A stretch of DNA of 64,000 nt from Wyeomyia smithii (GCF_029784165.1 NC_073696.1:150342812-150406811); one strand, 5' to 3'; positions 30,604 to 43,900 are shown, counted from the stretch's first letter. Program-made: numbers and translations. The notes: generated by a model from the letters alone, not told the origin.

Positions 30604-31286
30604 AGGGTTACCATTTGGTCGGAGTTAAAAATCAGGACAACTTTTTTCCAGCAAAAATTTGATCTAAGCTATTTTTATTCTTAAATAACGCTTGCACAGC
30701 AGTGTGTGTAGTTAGGGATGAATCAATAGAAATAGTCGGCAGTGGAATGTGATTCGATATAGATTGTGGAACAGTACCACCGTCCCCCGTAGTTTGATTG
30801 GTCAAAACACCATGCCGGAGACAGGAAAACTGGGGGTACAAGTCCCGTCGGGATGCGGTATATTTTTCCAAATCGGTATCATATTTCCAGTTTGCTTAAT
30901 TTTCGCTCTCCCTACTGCACATACTGTCTGCTTAATGAACTTGTGTGTTAACGGGTAAAAGCCGTTGTTAAAAATAGAAATTCAGTTCGAAAAACTATAG
31001 TAACATGTTTGAAATAAAATTAACAATTGTAAAAAAAACGTTTAACGGTTTCAACGACTAGACAATTTCTCTCGTCAAGAATCAACCAAAGAAAAAATTC
31101 GTTCGAAATAAGTTCGTTTCTTCCCAGAGTCAAGATGAAAGTACTCAACAATTTGCTACTTTTTTAAATGTCCGCATCATTCAGAAAAATCAGGACAAAT
31201 GCTGACATATGAAAAATAAATCAGGACGCTCCACATGGGTCTCTAAATCAGAACATGTCTAAATCAGGACGGATGGTATCCGTATC
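30604..31286. repeat. Possible decayed DNA element (GGTTACCAT / ATGGTATCC ends)
   Basis: Loosely inverted termini: AGGGTTACCATTTGGTC at the left and GGATGGTATCCG at the right. ATCAGGAC-type segments occur near both. No target duplication or transposase. Low certainty. Confidence 0.3.
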
Positions 31287-31794
31287 CAAAGCCTAAAATT
31301 CCAAAAATGAGCATATGAAACAAAGGAGAAGTTTTTTCAAATGCGAGAATTGTCATTATTAGCATACCGTCATGTCATCCCGATTTACGGAACTTCGAAA
31401 TAGTCACTCAAAAATCAATATTTGTTCAGAAGCTAGAAAAATCATGCAATGAAGCTTGACAAAATACTCACCAAATTATATTAAAGTTTTAGTTATGTTC
31501 GCACTTGGAACGTCTTGTGGTGGACTGTAAACACCAGAGGGGAACGGAGTTTGCAATTGGCTCAAAAAATAACTCTAATAAGTCCTGAAAAGAACTGGGG
31601 GAATTGCCTTTTGCTCAACTCCAAAGGAAGAAGAATGCAGGAAAACAACTCTGTTGCTATGCTACCAACTATTTATTCTCTTCTTATATATCTTCTGCTA
31701 CTGCTGCTACGATGTGAATAGTTGCGATAAAAAACTGAATGAACGCGAAATACGCGATAAAAAACTGATTGAAGCTTTCGATTTGGCGGTATTT
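31287..31794. other. Unassigned, no gene seen
   Basis: AT-rich, with one small frame at 31515-31721 ending in a Leu-rich run, without recognisable homology. Confidence 0.3.
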
Positions 31795-31928
31795 TATTAT
31801 TTTTGCCTTTCTCCTAGAAAGGTATAGCAATCACTGGAAAAACCGAAGGTATAAAAGTGGTTCCAATGGCCGAATGTCATATACCACTCGACTACTTTCG
31901 ACGAACTGAGCATTTTCTGTATGTATGT

Positions 31929-31963
<35 letters not shown>

Positions 31964-34900
31964 ACTTTTTTTTCTCACTCACTTTTCTCAGAGATGGCTG
32001 AATCGATTTCAATGAAATCAATTGCAAATGAAAGGTCTAGTTGCCCTTTAATACCCTATTGAATTTTATTGTAATCGGATTTTTAGTTTAGAGGTTATGT
32101 ATCAAAATGTAAAAATCACGAAACATCAATATCTCAGAAACCGCACAACCGATTTCAATAAAATTGGTTTCAAATGATTGGGCTGTCCCCAGAACCCTTA
32201 ACTTTTGAATTTCGTTATGATTGAACATATGGTTCAAAAGTTATGTAAAGAAAAGTTATCCTGAGGTTGTTTAAACTCACTCATTTTTCTCAGTGATGGC
32301 TGAACCGATTTTCACAAAATTAGTGTCAAATGAAAGGTCTAGTTGCCCCATAGGTTGCTATTGAATTTCATTGCAATCGGATTGTAACTGTGCCCGTTGT
32401 TCATAAAAATGTGAAATCACATAATGAAAGTAAACATATTGACTTTCTCCTAACGATCACTGGCTAATTAAAAGGTAGAAAAATGATTGAAATGGCCGAA
32501 TGTCATATACTACTCAACTCAGTTCGACGAATTGAGCATTTTCTGCATATATGCATGTATAGGTGTTTGTGTTTGTGTGTGGGTGTGTACGTGTGTATGT
32601 GCACCTTTCTTTCGCATTCACTTTTCTCGGAGATGGTCTGACCGATTTTTTCTATCTTGGTGTCAAATGAAGGGTCTATTTGCCGCTTAGGTTGCTATTG
32701 AATTTCATTGTAATCAAACTTTTAGTTTTGGCGCTGCGTCAGAATGTGAAAAACGCTCTTATATCTCAGAAGCTATGAACATAGTTGAATTCAAATAAAT
32801 GGGCTTTCAAACCCTTAAACAATGAATTTCATAATGTTTAAACATGTGGTTTGAAAGTTATAGAAAGAAACGAAACCCGCAGACTGTTTGAAACTATAGC
32901 AAAATATGTGGCCTCAACATCATTTAAATTTAATATTGTACTATTTCAATGTTTGCGGCCTTGCTCGGGATTGAAGTTGAAATCAAACGTCATTTCACTT
33001 TTTGCCTTTCTCCTAGAAAGGTATAGCAATCACTGCAAAAACTAAAGGTATAAAAGTGCTCAAAAGGGCCGAATGTCGTATACCCAGTGTTATGAAAATG
33101 ACTGCAAGACAATGACAGCAAATTTTCAACTGATCCGGCTCTCATTGTATTGCACAGCTCTCACTGCTCCCCACACGTTTGGTGAACAGTTCGACAGCAA
33201 CTGACGACAGTACACATGCAACTCCATACTGACTGTTATTTTTCATCTTCATATGTGTGTTGGTATTTCCAAGCTGTCGTAAATGACAGTCTATAATCTT
33301 CCGACATCCTTCAACACGAATCCGAGCGGGATGTCAGGTGATTATGATCACGACAGTAAGGCCGATGAAAGAATGAAAGAGAGATGGTGCGAAGCACGTT
33401 TTTTCTTACGTGGGGAATAATATCAACAATGGAAACGGTTTGCTTTGTATTCAATATGCCACCGGCCTGTGAAAAAGGAGAAACGAAAAAATGCAAGTCG
33501 ACGACAGCCGCAGCCGATCAGTAGGCTGTCAACAGGAACAGGATATCCTCAAAATGAGCAAACTAGGCTGTCATGTCCGAACGAACAAAATACATGCGCA
33601 AGAATGAGCTGTCGTACGCAACACAACACCGTTTCTTTGCCTTGTTTAAGCTGTAGCTGTGAGCTCTCATGAATAGCGCATGCATGAGGCTGTTAGAGTG
33701 AAGAGAGGGAAAAGTCGTCAGTCGCTCTCCAGTCATTCTCCTAAGCTTGCGTATACCACTCGACTCAGTTCGACGAGCTGAGCATTTTCTGCATGTGTGT
33801 GTAACGCTCTCCCAATCTCACTCGATTTTCTCAGAGATGGCTGAATCGATTTCAATGAAATCAATTGCAAATGAAAGGTCTAGTTGCCCTTTAAGACCCT
33901 ATTGAATTTTATTGTAATCGGATTTTTAGTTTAGAGGTTATGTATCAAAATGTAAAAATCACGAAACATCAATATCTCAGAAACTACACAACCGATTTCA
34001 ACAAAATTGGTTTCAAATGAACAGGCTACCTAAAAACCCTCAACTTTTGAATTTTATGAAGATTGAACATATGGTTCAGAAGTTATGGAAAGAAACGTGT
34101 TCTGGAGACTGTTTAATTTCATCAGTGTCATATGGAAAGTCTTGTTGCCCCATAAGACCTTAATGTTTTTTTTTTGCGAACGGATTATTACTTTTCCTGT
34201 TATGTTTAAAAATGTGAAATCCAGCTATGAAATGGAACATATTCCGAAGACTACATAAACTCACTCACTTTTCTCAGAGATGATTGAACCGATTTCTACA
34301 AAATTAGTGTCAAATGAAAGGTCTAGCTGCCTCATAACACCCTATTGAATTTTGCTGTAATCGGACTGTAACTTCGTCTGTAATGTATTGAAATGTGAAA
34401 ATCACGAAACTTCATTATCTTAGAAACTACACAACCGATCTGAACAATATTGATATCAGATGAACGGGCTAGTGGGGGATATACTGATGAATTATGATTG
34501 AACACGTGGTTTCAAAGTTTGGCTCCCCCATACGTTCCTTTTTCATTTGATTGTAATCAAATTTAAGCAACCGTTATGTTTTAATTTGTAAAACAACGAA
34601 AGTCTGTTATCTCAAGTATTACACGACTTATTTGAGCATAACTAGTGTCATACAAACGAGTCATCTCTCAAACTTACAAATAACAAACTTCATAAAAATT
34701 TGATATACTGTTCAAAAGTTTTGTAAAGAAAAGAAATTCATAGACTATTCAACACTATAGCTGCTTTGATCAATATATATGGCCTCAACATGATTTAAAT
34801 GTGGTATCGTACTATTTGAACGTTCCCGATATCGCTCGTGATTAAATTGTTCAAAATTAAGAGTCATTTCTTATATTTCGCTATTTCTGAAGCACTAACA

Positions 34901-35060
34901 TTACGTCAAATTTCATATTTTATACTTTAATTACAACATCAATATTTTAGAACCCAAAGAGTGAATATACCTTTTTGGATTTAAGCATTCATGTGAATCT
35001 ATTTTTACAAATAATAAGTTTGAATGAGAAAGGCTGAGTCTGACCGCTAGGTGGATTAAT
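31795..35060 (+). repeat. Large dispersed repeat of related paragraphs
   Basis: Starts TTTTTGCCTTTCTCCTAGAAAGG; the same start recurs at 33000, and a partial one (CTTTCTCCTA) near 32445. Each unit reiterates TTTCTCAGAGATGG, TCAAATGAAAGGTCTAGTTGCC, TATTGAATTTCATTGTAATC and CTCAGAAACTACACAACCGA motifs. It ends GAGAAAGGCTGAGTCTGACC followed by GCTAGGTGGATTAA. An inverted copy of the distal part begins at 62823. A (GT)n run lies at 31922-31962. No long frame. Family name not recognised. Confidence 0.8.
33085..33749. mobile_element. hAT-type MITE inserted in the large repeat
   Basis: The 8-bp duplication CGTATACC at 33077-33084 and 33750-33757 splits the repeat phrase that reads GTATACCACTCGAC elsewhere (compare 31884-31897). 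Termini CAGTGTTATGAAAATGACTG and, inverted, CAAGCTTAGGAGAATGACTG match at most positions. CTGTCA/TGACAG motifs are frequent inside. Non-coding. Confidence 0.8.
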
Positions 35061-35196
35061 TTAGCTTTTCAGCTTGCGGTCGGTTATAACGAGCCATTTC
35101 GGGTTGGAAGACATTTTTTTTCGGAACGTGAAAACATTTGAAAAAATGACCGTGGTAATAAGAAACGCGAGGTGTACTCATCGACAGTCAATTATC
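35061..35196. other. Short unassigned spacer
   Basis: Lies between the large repeat and the next TIR element. Nothing recognised. Confidence 0.3.
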
Positions 35197-35790
35197 AACT
35201 AATAGCGAATTTCTTTATTCCACCAGCCCACCTCGTTTTGACCTAGAAGCGCACTAACTGCTGTCAAAAGCCTTCTTTATTCGCTCGATTTTGACCCAGT
35301 TTTGACCTGGTGTGCTGCCCGAAGCGCACTGTAAAATTTGTCAGCTTCAACCCACCACCGCACGTGCTAAGTTCGTAAACAATTATCTGGCATCGCTTTC
35401 TTACTTGCGCCTTAAATGGCGATAACGTTTCATTTTTTTTTCTGATAACACTGCTCGTTGTTTACATCGCAGTTTTTCTCGGTCGTACTATTTTATTCGA
35501 TATTTCTTGTAATTTGTGAAATAAATTCATTGTTTTGGTATCCCGTGAACAATTAATATCGTGTGTGATTTTCTAAACAATTGTGAGATTGTGCGCCGCG
35601 CGAGTGTATGGATTTTTATTGTTCTTGGTAATCAACAAAGGGCTACTATTCTCCACGCCGATTTTTTCAGCTGAAGCGACATCTACCGACAAATATTGCA
35701 AACCTATACTGCTCGATTTTGGATCGTGCGAGCTTTCGTTCCGACTGTAATGCTTGTGAGTACCGCTGGAAGTCTACACCTAGGCGTACG

Positions 35791-36365
35791 ATGGCGAAGC
35801 AATGCATAAAATGTTCATTAACTATCACTGGCATTGAGATTGTTATCTGCCGCGGCTACTGTGGAGAAACGAATGCTCTGGAGTAACACGTGCGATGCAA
35901 TCGTATCTAACTTCAAGTAAGAAAAATCTTTTCTGGATGTGTGATGGTTGCGCAGAACTATTTTTAAACTCCCATTTTCGTGCTATTTCGTGCCAAGCCG
36001 ATGAAAAATCACCACTTACTTCGCTTACGTCTGCAATTACTGAACTTCGCTCGGAAATCAAACAACTGCACTCAAAACCACCCACGCACTCGTCACCAGC
36101 AGCTAGTCCTCGATGGCCCACAATCGATCACCGTAGAGGTGTAAAACGTCCTCGTGTTTTAGAAACCAATGCGCGCGCATTGGAAGCGTGTCGCGTAGGT
36201 AGTAAAAAGCCGCTTGATAACGTTATTTCGGTACCCGTTTGCAAAAACGAAGCAGAACAAAGATTCTGGCTTTATCTCTCACGGATTCGTCCGGATGTTA
36301 CTGTTGAGGCTGTTTGTGAGATGTCGAAAGCCTACCTTAATATCGAAATAATCCAGTGGTGGTAA
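35791..36365 (+). pseudogene. CR1-like ORF1, PHD finger and middle part
   Basis: ATG 35791 opens MAKQCIKCSLTITGIEIVIC, the first half of a PHD-like finger (C..C, C...C). One frameshift near 35870-35885 leads to the second half, NLFWMCDGCAEL. A coiled-coil-like segment follows (LTSLTSAITELRSEIKQLHS), then NEAEQRFWLYLSRI. The sequence is again out of frame near 36350, where coding passes to 36356-36610. The 5' UTR probably starts near 35440. Confidence 0.7.
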
Positions 36366-36610
36366 AACTGGTACCAAAAGGTAAAGCCATCGAATCACTT
36401 TCATTCGTATCATTCAAAATTGGATTGGACACATCGCTCAAGCAGAAAGCTCTGGACCCCGAAACATGGCCTGGAGGACTTCTGTTTCGCGAATTCGAAA
36501 ACTACGGAACCGTAAAATTTCACCCCCCAACATCAACCAACGCGCTTGCGGCCCCTCTGCTACTCCATCAGGCTTCTTCTTCCCCGATCACGCCCACTAT
36601 GGATTGCTGA
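36356..36610 (+). pseudogene. CR1-like ORF1, C-terminal part
   Basis: Contains IESLSFVSFKIGLDTSLKQK and LDPETWPGGLLFREF. The same pattern occurs at 49500-49640 as LKSFAFVSFKVGVDLHLKD, DPSTWPKGIYYRAF, so it is a conserved ORF1 C-terminus in two separate elements. Confidence 0.7.
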
Positions 36611-37188
36611 ATTATTACATCACTAGTACATCGATTGCGGACCAACCGCAGCCAACTTCTTTCTCAACATCGGGATGCATGCCTGTAAGCCTTATGGAAG
36701 CCCCCAATCCTCTCGTCACAGTCGCGCACTTCCAGCCAGCGGCCAGCAGTCATCCCGTTCCTGTGTGCGAATTTGGAGAGGGGGTTTTCCAACTCATCTC
36801 CGCAGGCAAGTATGCATGCAATTTGAGCAATTCCTCTCCGGTAACATTTATCGATTACAGCAGTGCACCGTCAGCTCAGCCTCACTCATCGTCAAGTTGC
36901 CGTACCACAGACATCATCGCCGCAGCAGCATGTTCCTCCAGCAAGCACTCCAACTCGAGGTCTGGTAAGACACAGAATCTAACAGTGTACTATCAGAACG
37001 TAAGAGGGTTACGAACAAAAATTGCCAAGTTGCGTTTAATGCTCACTAGCTGCGATTACGACGTGCTCGTTTTTACAGAAACTTGGCTGCGAGAAAGCAT
37101 CGACATTAACGAAATAACTTCGGATTACACATTGTTCCGCTGTGACCGTAGCTCATTAACCAGTGAGAAAGAAGACGGTGGAGGCTAA
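36610..37188 (+). pseudogene. CR1-like ORF2 start, endonuclease N-terminal half
   Basis: The frame 36466-37188 becomes recognisable at LTVYYQNVRGLRTKIAKLRL, then YDVLVFTETWL and SDYTLFRCDRSS. It stops just after EDGGG, where the domain should continue into GVLIAV; the middle of the endonuclease is deleted. Confidence 0.75.
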
Positions 37189-38919
37189 CATTAATGGAAA
37201 TCTTCTCGACCTCGCATTCACAAATTCACCAGTGCACCTGGACTTAATTGAACCGCCCACGCCACTGTCACGGCTTGATCCCCTGCACACGCCATTTGTT
37301 TTACTGATTGACGTAAGCCCTGACAACTGCATCATGCTTGACGACTGTTTGGACAATTACAATTTCGACTTCAAGGCGTGTGATTACGATCAGGTGAAAC
37401 TGGCGTTCAATGAAATTAACTGGGATTCTGTACTGCAAACCGATTCAGTTGATAGCGCTCTAACTTCCTTCTATGACCAGCTCTACGTAGCTTGTAACGA
37501 TTTCGTTCCACGGAAAAAACGATTGTTCAATTCTACCTTCAACCAACCCTGGTGGACCCCTGAGCTTCGTCTTTTGCGAAACAAACTAAGAAAAGCACGC
37601 CACTGTTTCTTCCTAACGAAATCTGACAGCGACAGACTAAAACTGCACGATGTTGAAGCTTTGTATAAAACAGTTCTACAGGCCACTCACGATAATTATA
37701 TATCAAAAATCCAGGCTAGTGTAAAACAGGATCCCTCACGCTTTTGGGATTTTGTGAAAAAGCGAAAATCATCTTCTCGCATTCCATCCAACGTAAATCT
37801 TAACGATGTTCAGTCCAGCTCTAATTTGGAAGCAGCAAACCTTTTCGCTCTTTACTTCGAAAGTGTTTTCAGTAAGTCATCACCAGTACCACGTCATAAC
37901 CGTTTCGCCCACATTCCCTCGCAAGACATCAACCTCCCGTGCATCCAGTTTACATCAGACGAAGTGAGGATTGCCATCGATAACCTCGACTCTAAAAAAG
38001 GACCCGGAACTGATGGCATTCCACCGCTGTTCCTGAAAAAATGCTGTGCAGAACTGTCAGATCCAATTACATCATTGTTCAACCGATCGCAACGTGAAAG
38101 GACGTTCCCGGAAATCTGGAAAACTGCATCTGTCATCCCAATTTACAAGTCCGGCAACGTAAATCGAGTAACAAACTACCGTGGTGTTTCCATTTTATGT
38201 TGTTTGGGCAAAGTCTTCGAGAAACTTGTGCACAACGTGCTATATACGGCATCAGCACCTCTCATCTCCGACAGCCAGCACGGTTTTGGGAGACATCGGT
38301 CAACTACAACAAACTTGATGTGCTATGTTACCACACTATCACGGGAAATGGAAATGAGGAGGCAAATCGACGCGGTGTATGTTGAAGTATCGAAAGCATT
38401 CGATACTGTCCCTCACTACCATATCATCGAAAAAATGAAGCATATTGGCTTTCCAGAATGGATTTTGGACTGGATTTTGTCATATTTATCTGGCCGCACC
38501 TCATATGTTGTAGTAAACTCAGCTCGATCCCGCCCATTTTGTATCACGTCTGGCGTGCCCCAGGGTAGTGTTCTTGGACCGCTGTTATTCAACATCTATG
38601 TGAATGATCTGTACCTACTCATATCCTCTTTCAAACTCTCTTTCGCCGATGACCTGAAAATATTTCGTGTAGTTGCGTCTACGGATGACCACACTGCCCT
38701 TCAGGAAGACATCAACATTTTGCTGATTTGGTGCGATGATAACGGAATGCGTGTCAACGATACTAAATGCAAAATTATATCATTTACACGCTCTACCAAT
38801 CCAGTTCATCACCGGTACAGTATAGGAGCTGAAGCGCTCCAACGTGTCTCGTCTATCTGCGATCTCGGTGTAACGATTGACAAAGAGCTCAACTTCAACG
38901 ACCATATCGGGATTATGAC
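37163..38919 (+). pseudogene. CR1-like endonuclease end and reverse transcriptase
   Basis: Resumes at NINGNLLDLAFTNSP (end of EN), linker NQPWWTPELRLLRNKLRKAR, then RT: KKGPGTDGIPPLFLKKC, VIPIYKSGNVNRVTNYRGVS, QHGFGRHRSTTTNL, SGVPQGSVLGPLLFNIYVNDL and SFADDLKIFR. The first catalytic Asp block reads YVEVSKAFD where YTDFSKAFD-like sequence is usual, so the leading Asp is replaced by Glu. Coding breaks at 38919 at the hAT insertion, after GIMT. Confidence 0.85.
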
Positions 38920-39852
38920 CAGACCTTTGAATCGTCACCTTCATGAGTGAATCTTCAAGCGACGATGATGCAATATAACTTTGACTTCGGCCCGATTGAA
39001 TACCTGCTTCGTTTCACACCGATCCTTCTCTCACAGTTAACACAAAAATCGTCTTTCTCTCGGTACGCTACGTTGCATTGCTTCCCTGCGTGTTGTTGGT
39101 ATTCGTCGTATTCGGTGTATGTTGAAGTATCGAAAGCATTCGATACTGTCCCTCACTACCATATCATCGAAAAAATGAAGCATATTGGCTTTCCAGAATG
39201 GATTTTGGACTGGATTTTGTCATATTTATCTGGCCGCACCTCATATGTTGTAGTAAACTCAGCTCGATCCCGCCCATTTTGTATCACGTCTTGCGTGCCC
39301 CAGGGTAGTGTTCTTGGACCGCTGTTATTCAACATCTATGTGAATGATCTGTACCTACTCATATCCTCTTTCAAACTCTCTTTCGCCGATGACCTGAAAA
39401 TATTTCGTGTAGTTGCGTCTACGGATGACCACACTGCCCTTCAGGAAGACATCAACATTTTGCTGATTTGGTGCGATGATAACGGAATGCGTGTCAACGA
39501 TACTAAATGCAAAATTATATCATTTACACGCTCTACCAATCCAGTTCATCACCGGTACAGTATAGGAGCTGAAGCGCTCCAACGTGTCTCGTCTATCTGC
39601 GATCTCGGTGTAACGATTGACAAAGAGCTTAACTTCAACGACCATATCGGGATTATGACCAGACCTTTGAATCGTCACCTTCATGAGTGAATCTTCAAGC
39701 GACGATGATGCAATATAACTTTGACTTCGGCCCGATTGAATACCTGCTTCGTTTCACACCGATCCTTCTCTCACAGTTAACACAAAAATCGTCTTTCTCT
39801 CGGTACGCTACGTTGCATTGCTTCCCTGCGTGTTGTTGGTATTCGTCACTTC
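38373..39852 (+). repeat. 740-bp tandem duplication across the CR1/hAT junction
   Basis: 38373-39112 and 39113-39852 are nearly identical direct repeats; I saw two substitutions (38546-38550 and the matching site near 39287; 38890 versus 39630). Each unit holds the last 547 bp of the RT fragment and the first 193 bp of the hAT insertion, so the duplication is younger than the hAT insertion. Repeated open frames at 38947 and 39687 are by-products. Confidence 0.9.
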
Positions 39853-40603
39853 GGTATGAACTGTTCGAATTTCGGGTTCAAGACGGCAGCGACACAAAAA
39901 ATGTCGAGCACATTGCTCGGCGCTTGATGCTTCCAAATTCACTTTCAACTGCATGACAACGATAAACCGAAGCAAGGTGTTATAGGTATTGTTGCGCCGA
40001 AGGCAAGCGAATTTCATACATCAGCAAAATGAGGTAGGTATCTGGCTATAGGCATGACTCATGAAGACTATTATAAGGAAATTGAAATTAATACGGACAT
40101 TGTTCAGATGAAACCTTAGTTTATGATACAAATTCGGATCAAGATTGAAACTGATTTTCAAAATACGTAACCTTGTTGCACATTCTATGAGTTTTCTAAA
40201 TTGTTGGATAACGCTTTGCTGATTGGAAGCTATTTCATTTCATTTAAATGCATTTCAATTAAAAGATACCTTATAAAAATTTATAAAACTCATATACCAA
40301 TGTATTTTTAATAGTTTAAACTATGAAAAGCTTCTGCAAAGATACGTTGTCAAGTGTATTAGGAATCGTATTTTCAATATATGTTTTTGTCAAGTACGGT
40401 GAATTTAGAAAATTTAGTTTTAAGCTAGAAAGGCTGATCATCAAACTTCTGGAACAAAATAAAATACTGTATCATTGGTTATATTTTTTGTTTTTTCAAT
40501 GATGTGAACAGGAAGATAAAAAATGAAATGACAAAAAATTGAAAAACTAAAAATTACTTTATTTATTATTAAAATTATTTTATTCAATATTAAAATCATT
40601 ATT

Positions 40604-41161
<558 letters not shown>

Positions 41162-41170
<9 letters not shown>

Positions 41171-41530
41171 TGTTATCAATAATATAGGTTCTAGGAGTCC
41201 TTTCATTCCTTCCCATTCAAAACATGACAATGGAAGGTGATGATACGTTACTAATTTTATTAGCGATTCGATAACTATGCCAATTTTATCAGCAAGGGCA
41301 GCATGTTTGGTGCGAATGTGCCTTATGAAATTGTTCATATCCAATTTCTTCTGAACGTAAGAACACCCTCACTCTTTACAAATAGCTTTATCGCCATTCG
41401 ACATCACATAGTTCATTGCTATTTCGCTCATCGTCACTCAACCGCGCTTTCTGCTACCAGCAACTGCAGCAACAGAGCTTTGTCCGCCAATAGTACTAAC
41501 TCCGGCACGATCCATATTCAGTGACGATTT
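41162..41530 (-). pseudogene. hAT transposase fragment with BED zinc finger
   Basis: The minus strand encodes the finger pattern C..(stop)..N..RHIRTKH, then ALADKIGIVIESLIKLVTYH and the conserved LPLSCFEWEGMKGLLEPI. A TGA stands where the second zinc-binding Cys would be expected. The coding remnant then runs into the ATT expansion. It is consistent with the CAG termini and 8-bp duplication of the surrounding element. Confidence 0.65.
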
Positions 41531-41844
41531 CAATGAAACTAAATTCGATCGTTTCAGTTCTAGAATGACACAGCACAGACGATGACGATTAAAAAAAAAT
41601 GACTTCGTCCCGTTAATTCGTCAACTGAAGCAATTTGTGATTTGCAAGCGAAAGAGGGAGGAAAAGGAGAGAGCGAAAGTTTACTTTTGTTATAGTCATG
41701 TAGAACCCGAAGAGTGTTCATCCTCTCTTCGACAAACTCCAGCCGAATTGAATGTTCGGAGTATCAATAGCAGATGGTGAAAAAGAGGGTTTTCATATTC
41801 TTCTGTTGAGAATTCATTCGAAATTGTTGAGGCCTGATTATGAC

Positions 41845-42472
41845 TGCCAAAGTTTTTTCTGTTCTGGGATTTATTCGTCGTCACGCTTCTGAATTCACGG
41901 ACATTTTTGCTATTAAGTCACTCTATTGCACGTTGGTCCGCAGCATTCTGGAGTACGCTTCCCCTGTTTGGTCCCCGCACTGCCTAGGACAAAACCTCGC
42001 AGTTGAACGCGTGCAGAAGAAATTTGTACGGTTTGCTTTACGGTTACTCCCTTGGAGCGACCCAGTGGAGCTCCCTCCTTACCCTGATAGATGTCAGCTT
42101 ATATGTTTGGAATCGCTGTCAGTCAGACGTGATAAAGCGCAGCGTCTCTTCGTTTTTGATGTGCTTCAAGGAGTAATTGATTGCCCTGCGTTACTCGAGC
42201 TAATGCCGATAAATGTCCCTCCTCGTCGTTTCCGGAACTATTCTCTTCTGGCTACCCGCTACCACAGAACCAACTACGGATACAACAATCCCTTGGAGAG
42301 ATGTATTCGCTTGTTCAACGATGTGTACGACAAATTCGATTTCAACATGTCTAGAAATGTTTCTAAAGACCGCACTAGTAGATTAGTTTAGTTGTTAGAA
42401 TAATATAGAATAAGTACAGTCTGTGCGATATTTTGTCGAAGATGGTGATGTTAAATAAATAAATAAATAAAT
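41845..42472 (+). pseudogene. CR1-like ORF2 C-terminus and 3' tail
   Basis: Continues the RT frame interrupted at 38919: AKVFSVLGFIRRHASEFTDI, then LVRSILEYASPVWSPH, KKFVRFALRLLPW and the terminal block HRTNYGYNNPLERCIRLFND. Stop at 42389-42391. The 3' UTR is about 60 bp and ends in a (TAAA)n tail at 42452-42472 with no poly(A), as in CR1-type elements. Confidence 0.85.
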
Positions 42473-42527
42473 TATTCCTCGGCAGTTTTGCCCGCACACA
42501 GTGGAATGAAGAAATTCGCTATTAGTT

Positions 42528-43617
42528 TATTATTATGCTCAGAACGCTGAACCTAAACTATAGGGTGGTCACAACAGTCTCGTCCATCTATCAATCAACT
42601 TTTCACTTAATTCGGAATCAATTTCTGTTTTGCCCTTTTCTTTCAGAGCGCTTCTGTTTTTCAAACATTTGGTTGATTTTAAATCATTCTCTTTTGGCCT
42701 TTTTCTCTCCATAGAATTAATTTATTAATTTGAGTCTAATTCCTTTTTTTTTGCATTTCAGGAGCGTTTTTCGCTCCATCCGTTTTCTAAAGGTTTTTTT
42801 AACATAATTTTAGACGATTTTTTTCCTTCTGTTTCTTCTTTACATGTGAAACATTTTACAGCCCTCTTTAGTTTATTAATGATCATGTTTTAGTTTTAAT
42901 CTTCACTATCTATATAAAGCGTCATAATCCATTATTTCCATTGTTGGCCTTTTCTGGCCATCAGTTTTCTAATCATTTTGAAATAAATTCAGTAATCATC
43001 TTTTCTATTTGAAAGAAGTGTTTTCAGATGTTTCAAGCTACATGTATGCTTTTTAAATTATGCTTTTATGCTTTTTAAATTGAAGATGATATAGTTTTTC
43101 CTTGTTTATTTCTGGTTTATAGTTGCTCTTTTAAGTTATTAGATACTAATTTGAGATCAATGTTTTAGCTGTTTTTCTTGTTTTAGAGGCGTTTTTCTGC
43201 TCATTCGAACAGTTATCTATTTAATTCGGAATTCATTTTAGTTGGGGCCTCTCCGCTGTTTAACGTTTTTAGGCATTTTTATTTTATTTTATTTTTATTT
43301 TCTTATTTGACCAATTAGCCATTAAGGTCATGATGGTTTTTCTAGGGTGGGAAAAGCCCACTTGAGATAGCCAAGAACCAGTCTCAAACGAGCGTAAAAA
43401 TCGCAGCCGAATTTCGTTAGTATTTAACAATTAGCGTATTAGACATACAACATTTAACACTCAACAATTAACGCATACAAAAATTTAAAGATTTGTCAAA
43501 GAGCTTGTCTTAGTCTATTCTTAGAACTATCACTAAAAATACAAAAGTCAAAATGCACATACAAACTGTTAAGTAATCTACATATCGCTCTGATTAGTTC
43601 ATTTTGTTCGTATATAG
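42528..43617. other. T-rich region, no gene seen
   Basis: Repetitive phrases such as TTTTCTTTC and GCGTTTTT recur up to about 43280, then a different moderately AT-rich segment begins. The 73-residue minus frame at 43496-43717 overlaps the SINE and is not credible. Confidence 0.35.
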
Positions 43618-43900
43618 TACGCTGGGAGCTCCGTAGCCGCAAGGTTACAGAGTCCGCTTTAGTGAGCGGGTGGTCGTGGCTTCGAATCTTAGTAGAATCA
43701 GGCCATTTGGTTTCCAAAGGAATTTAGTATGGATTTACTCTCAGGCTTTCCACCAAGTACCCTTCCTTCAATCTGAATTCTCTGCAGTACCTCTGTCGGC
43801 TCTCCTTCTAACAAAATAAGTCCCTTTTATAATAAAACTGGTGTGAGTAACGTATATAAATTCTCTCCAGGGAATTGTAATTAGGCGATATTGTTAGGAT
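43618..43900 (+). mobile_element. tRNA-like SINE (second family)
   Basis: GTAGCCGCAAGGTTACAGAG (A-box-like) is followed about 45 bp later by GGCTTCGAATCTTAG (B-box-like). It then continues into unrelated non-coding sequence. No tail or target duplication found, so the end is approximate. Confidence 0.5.
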
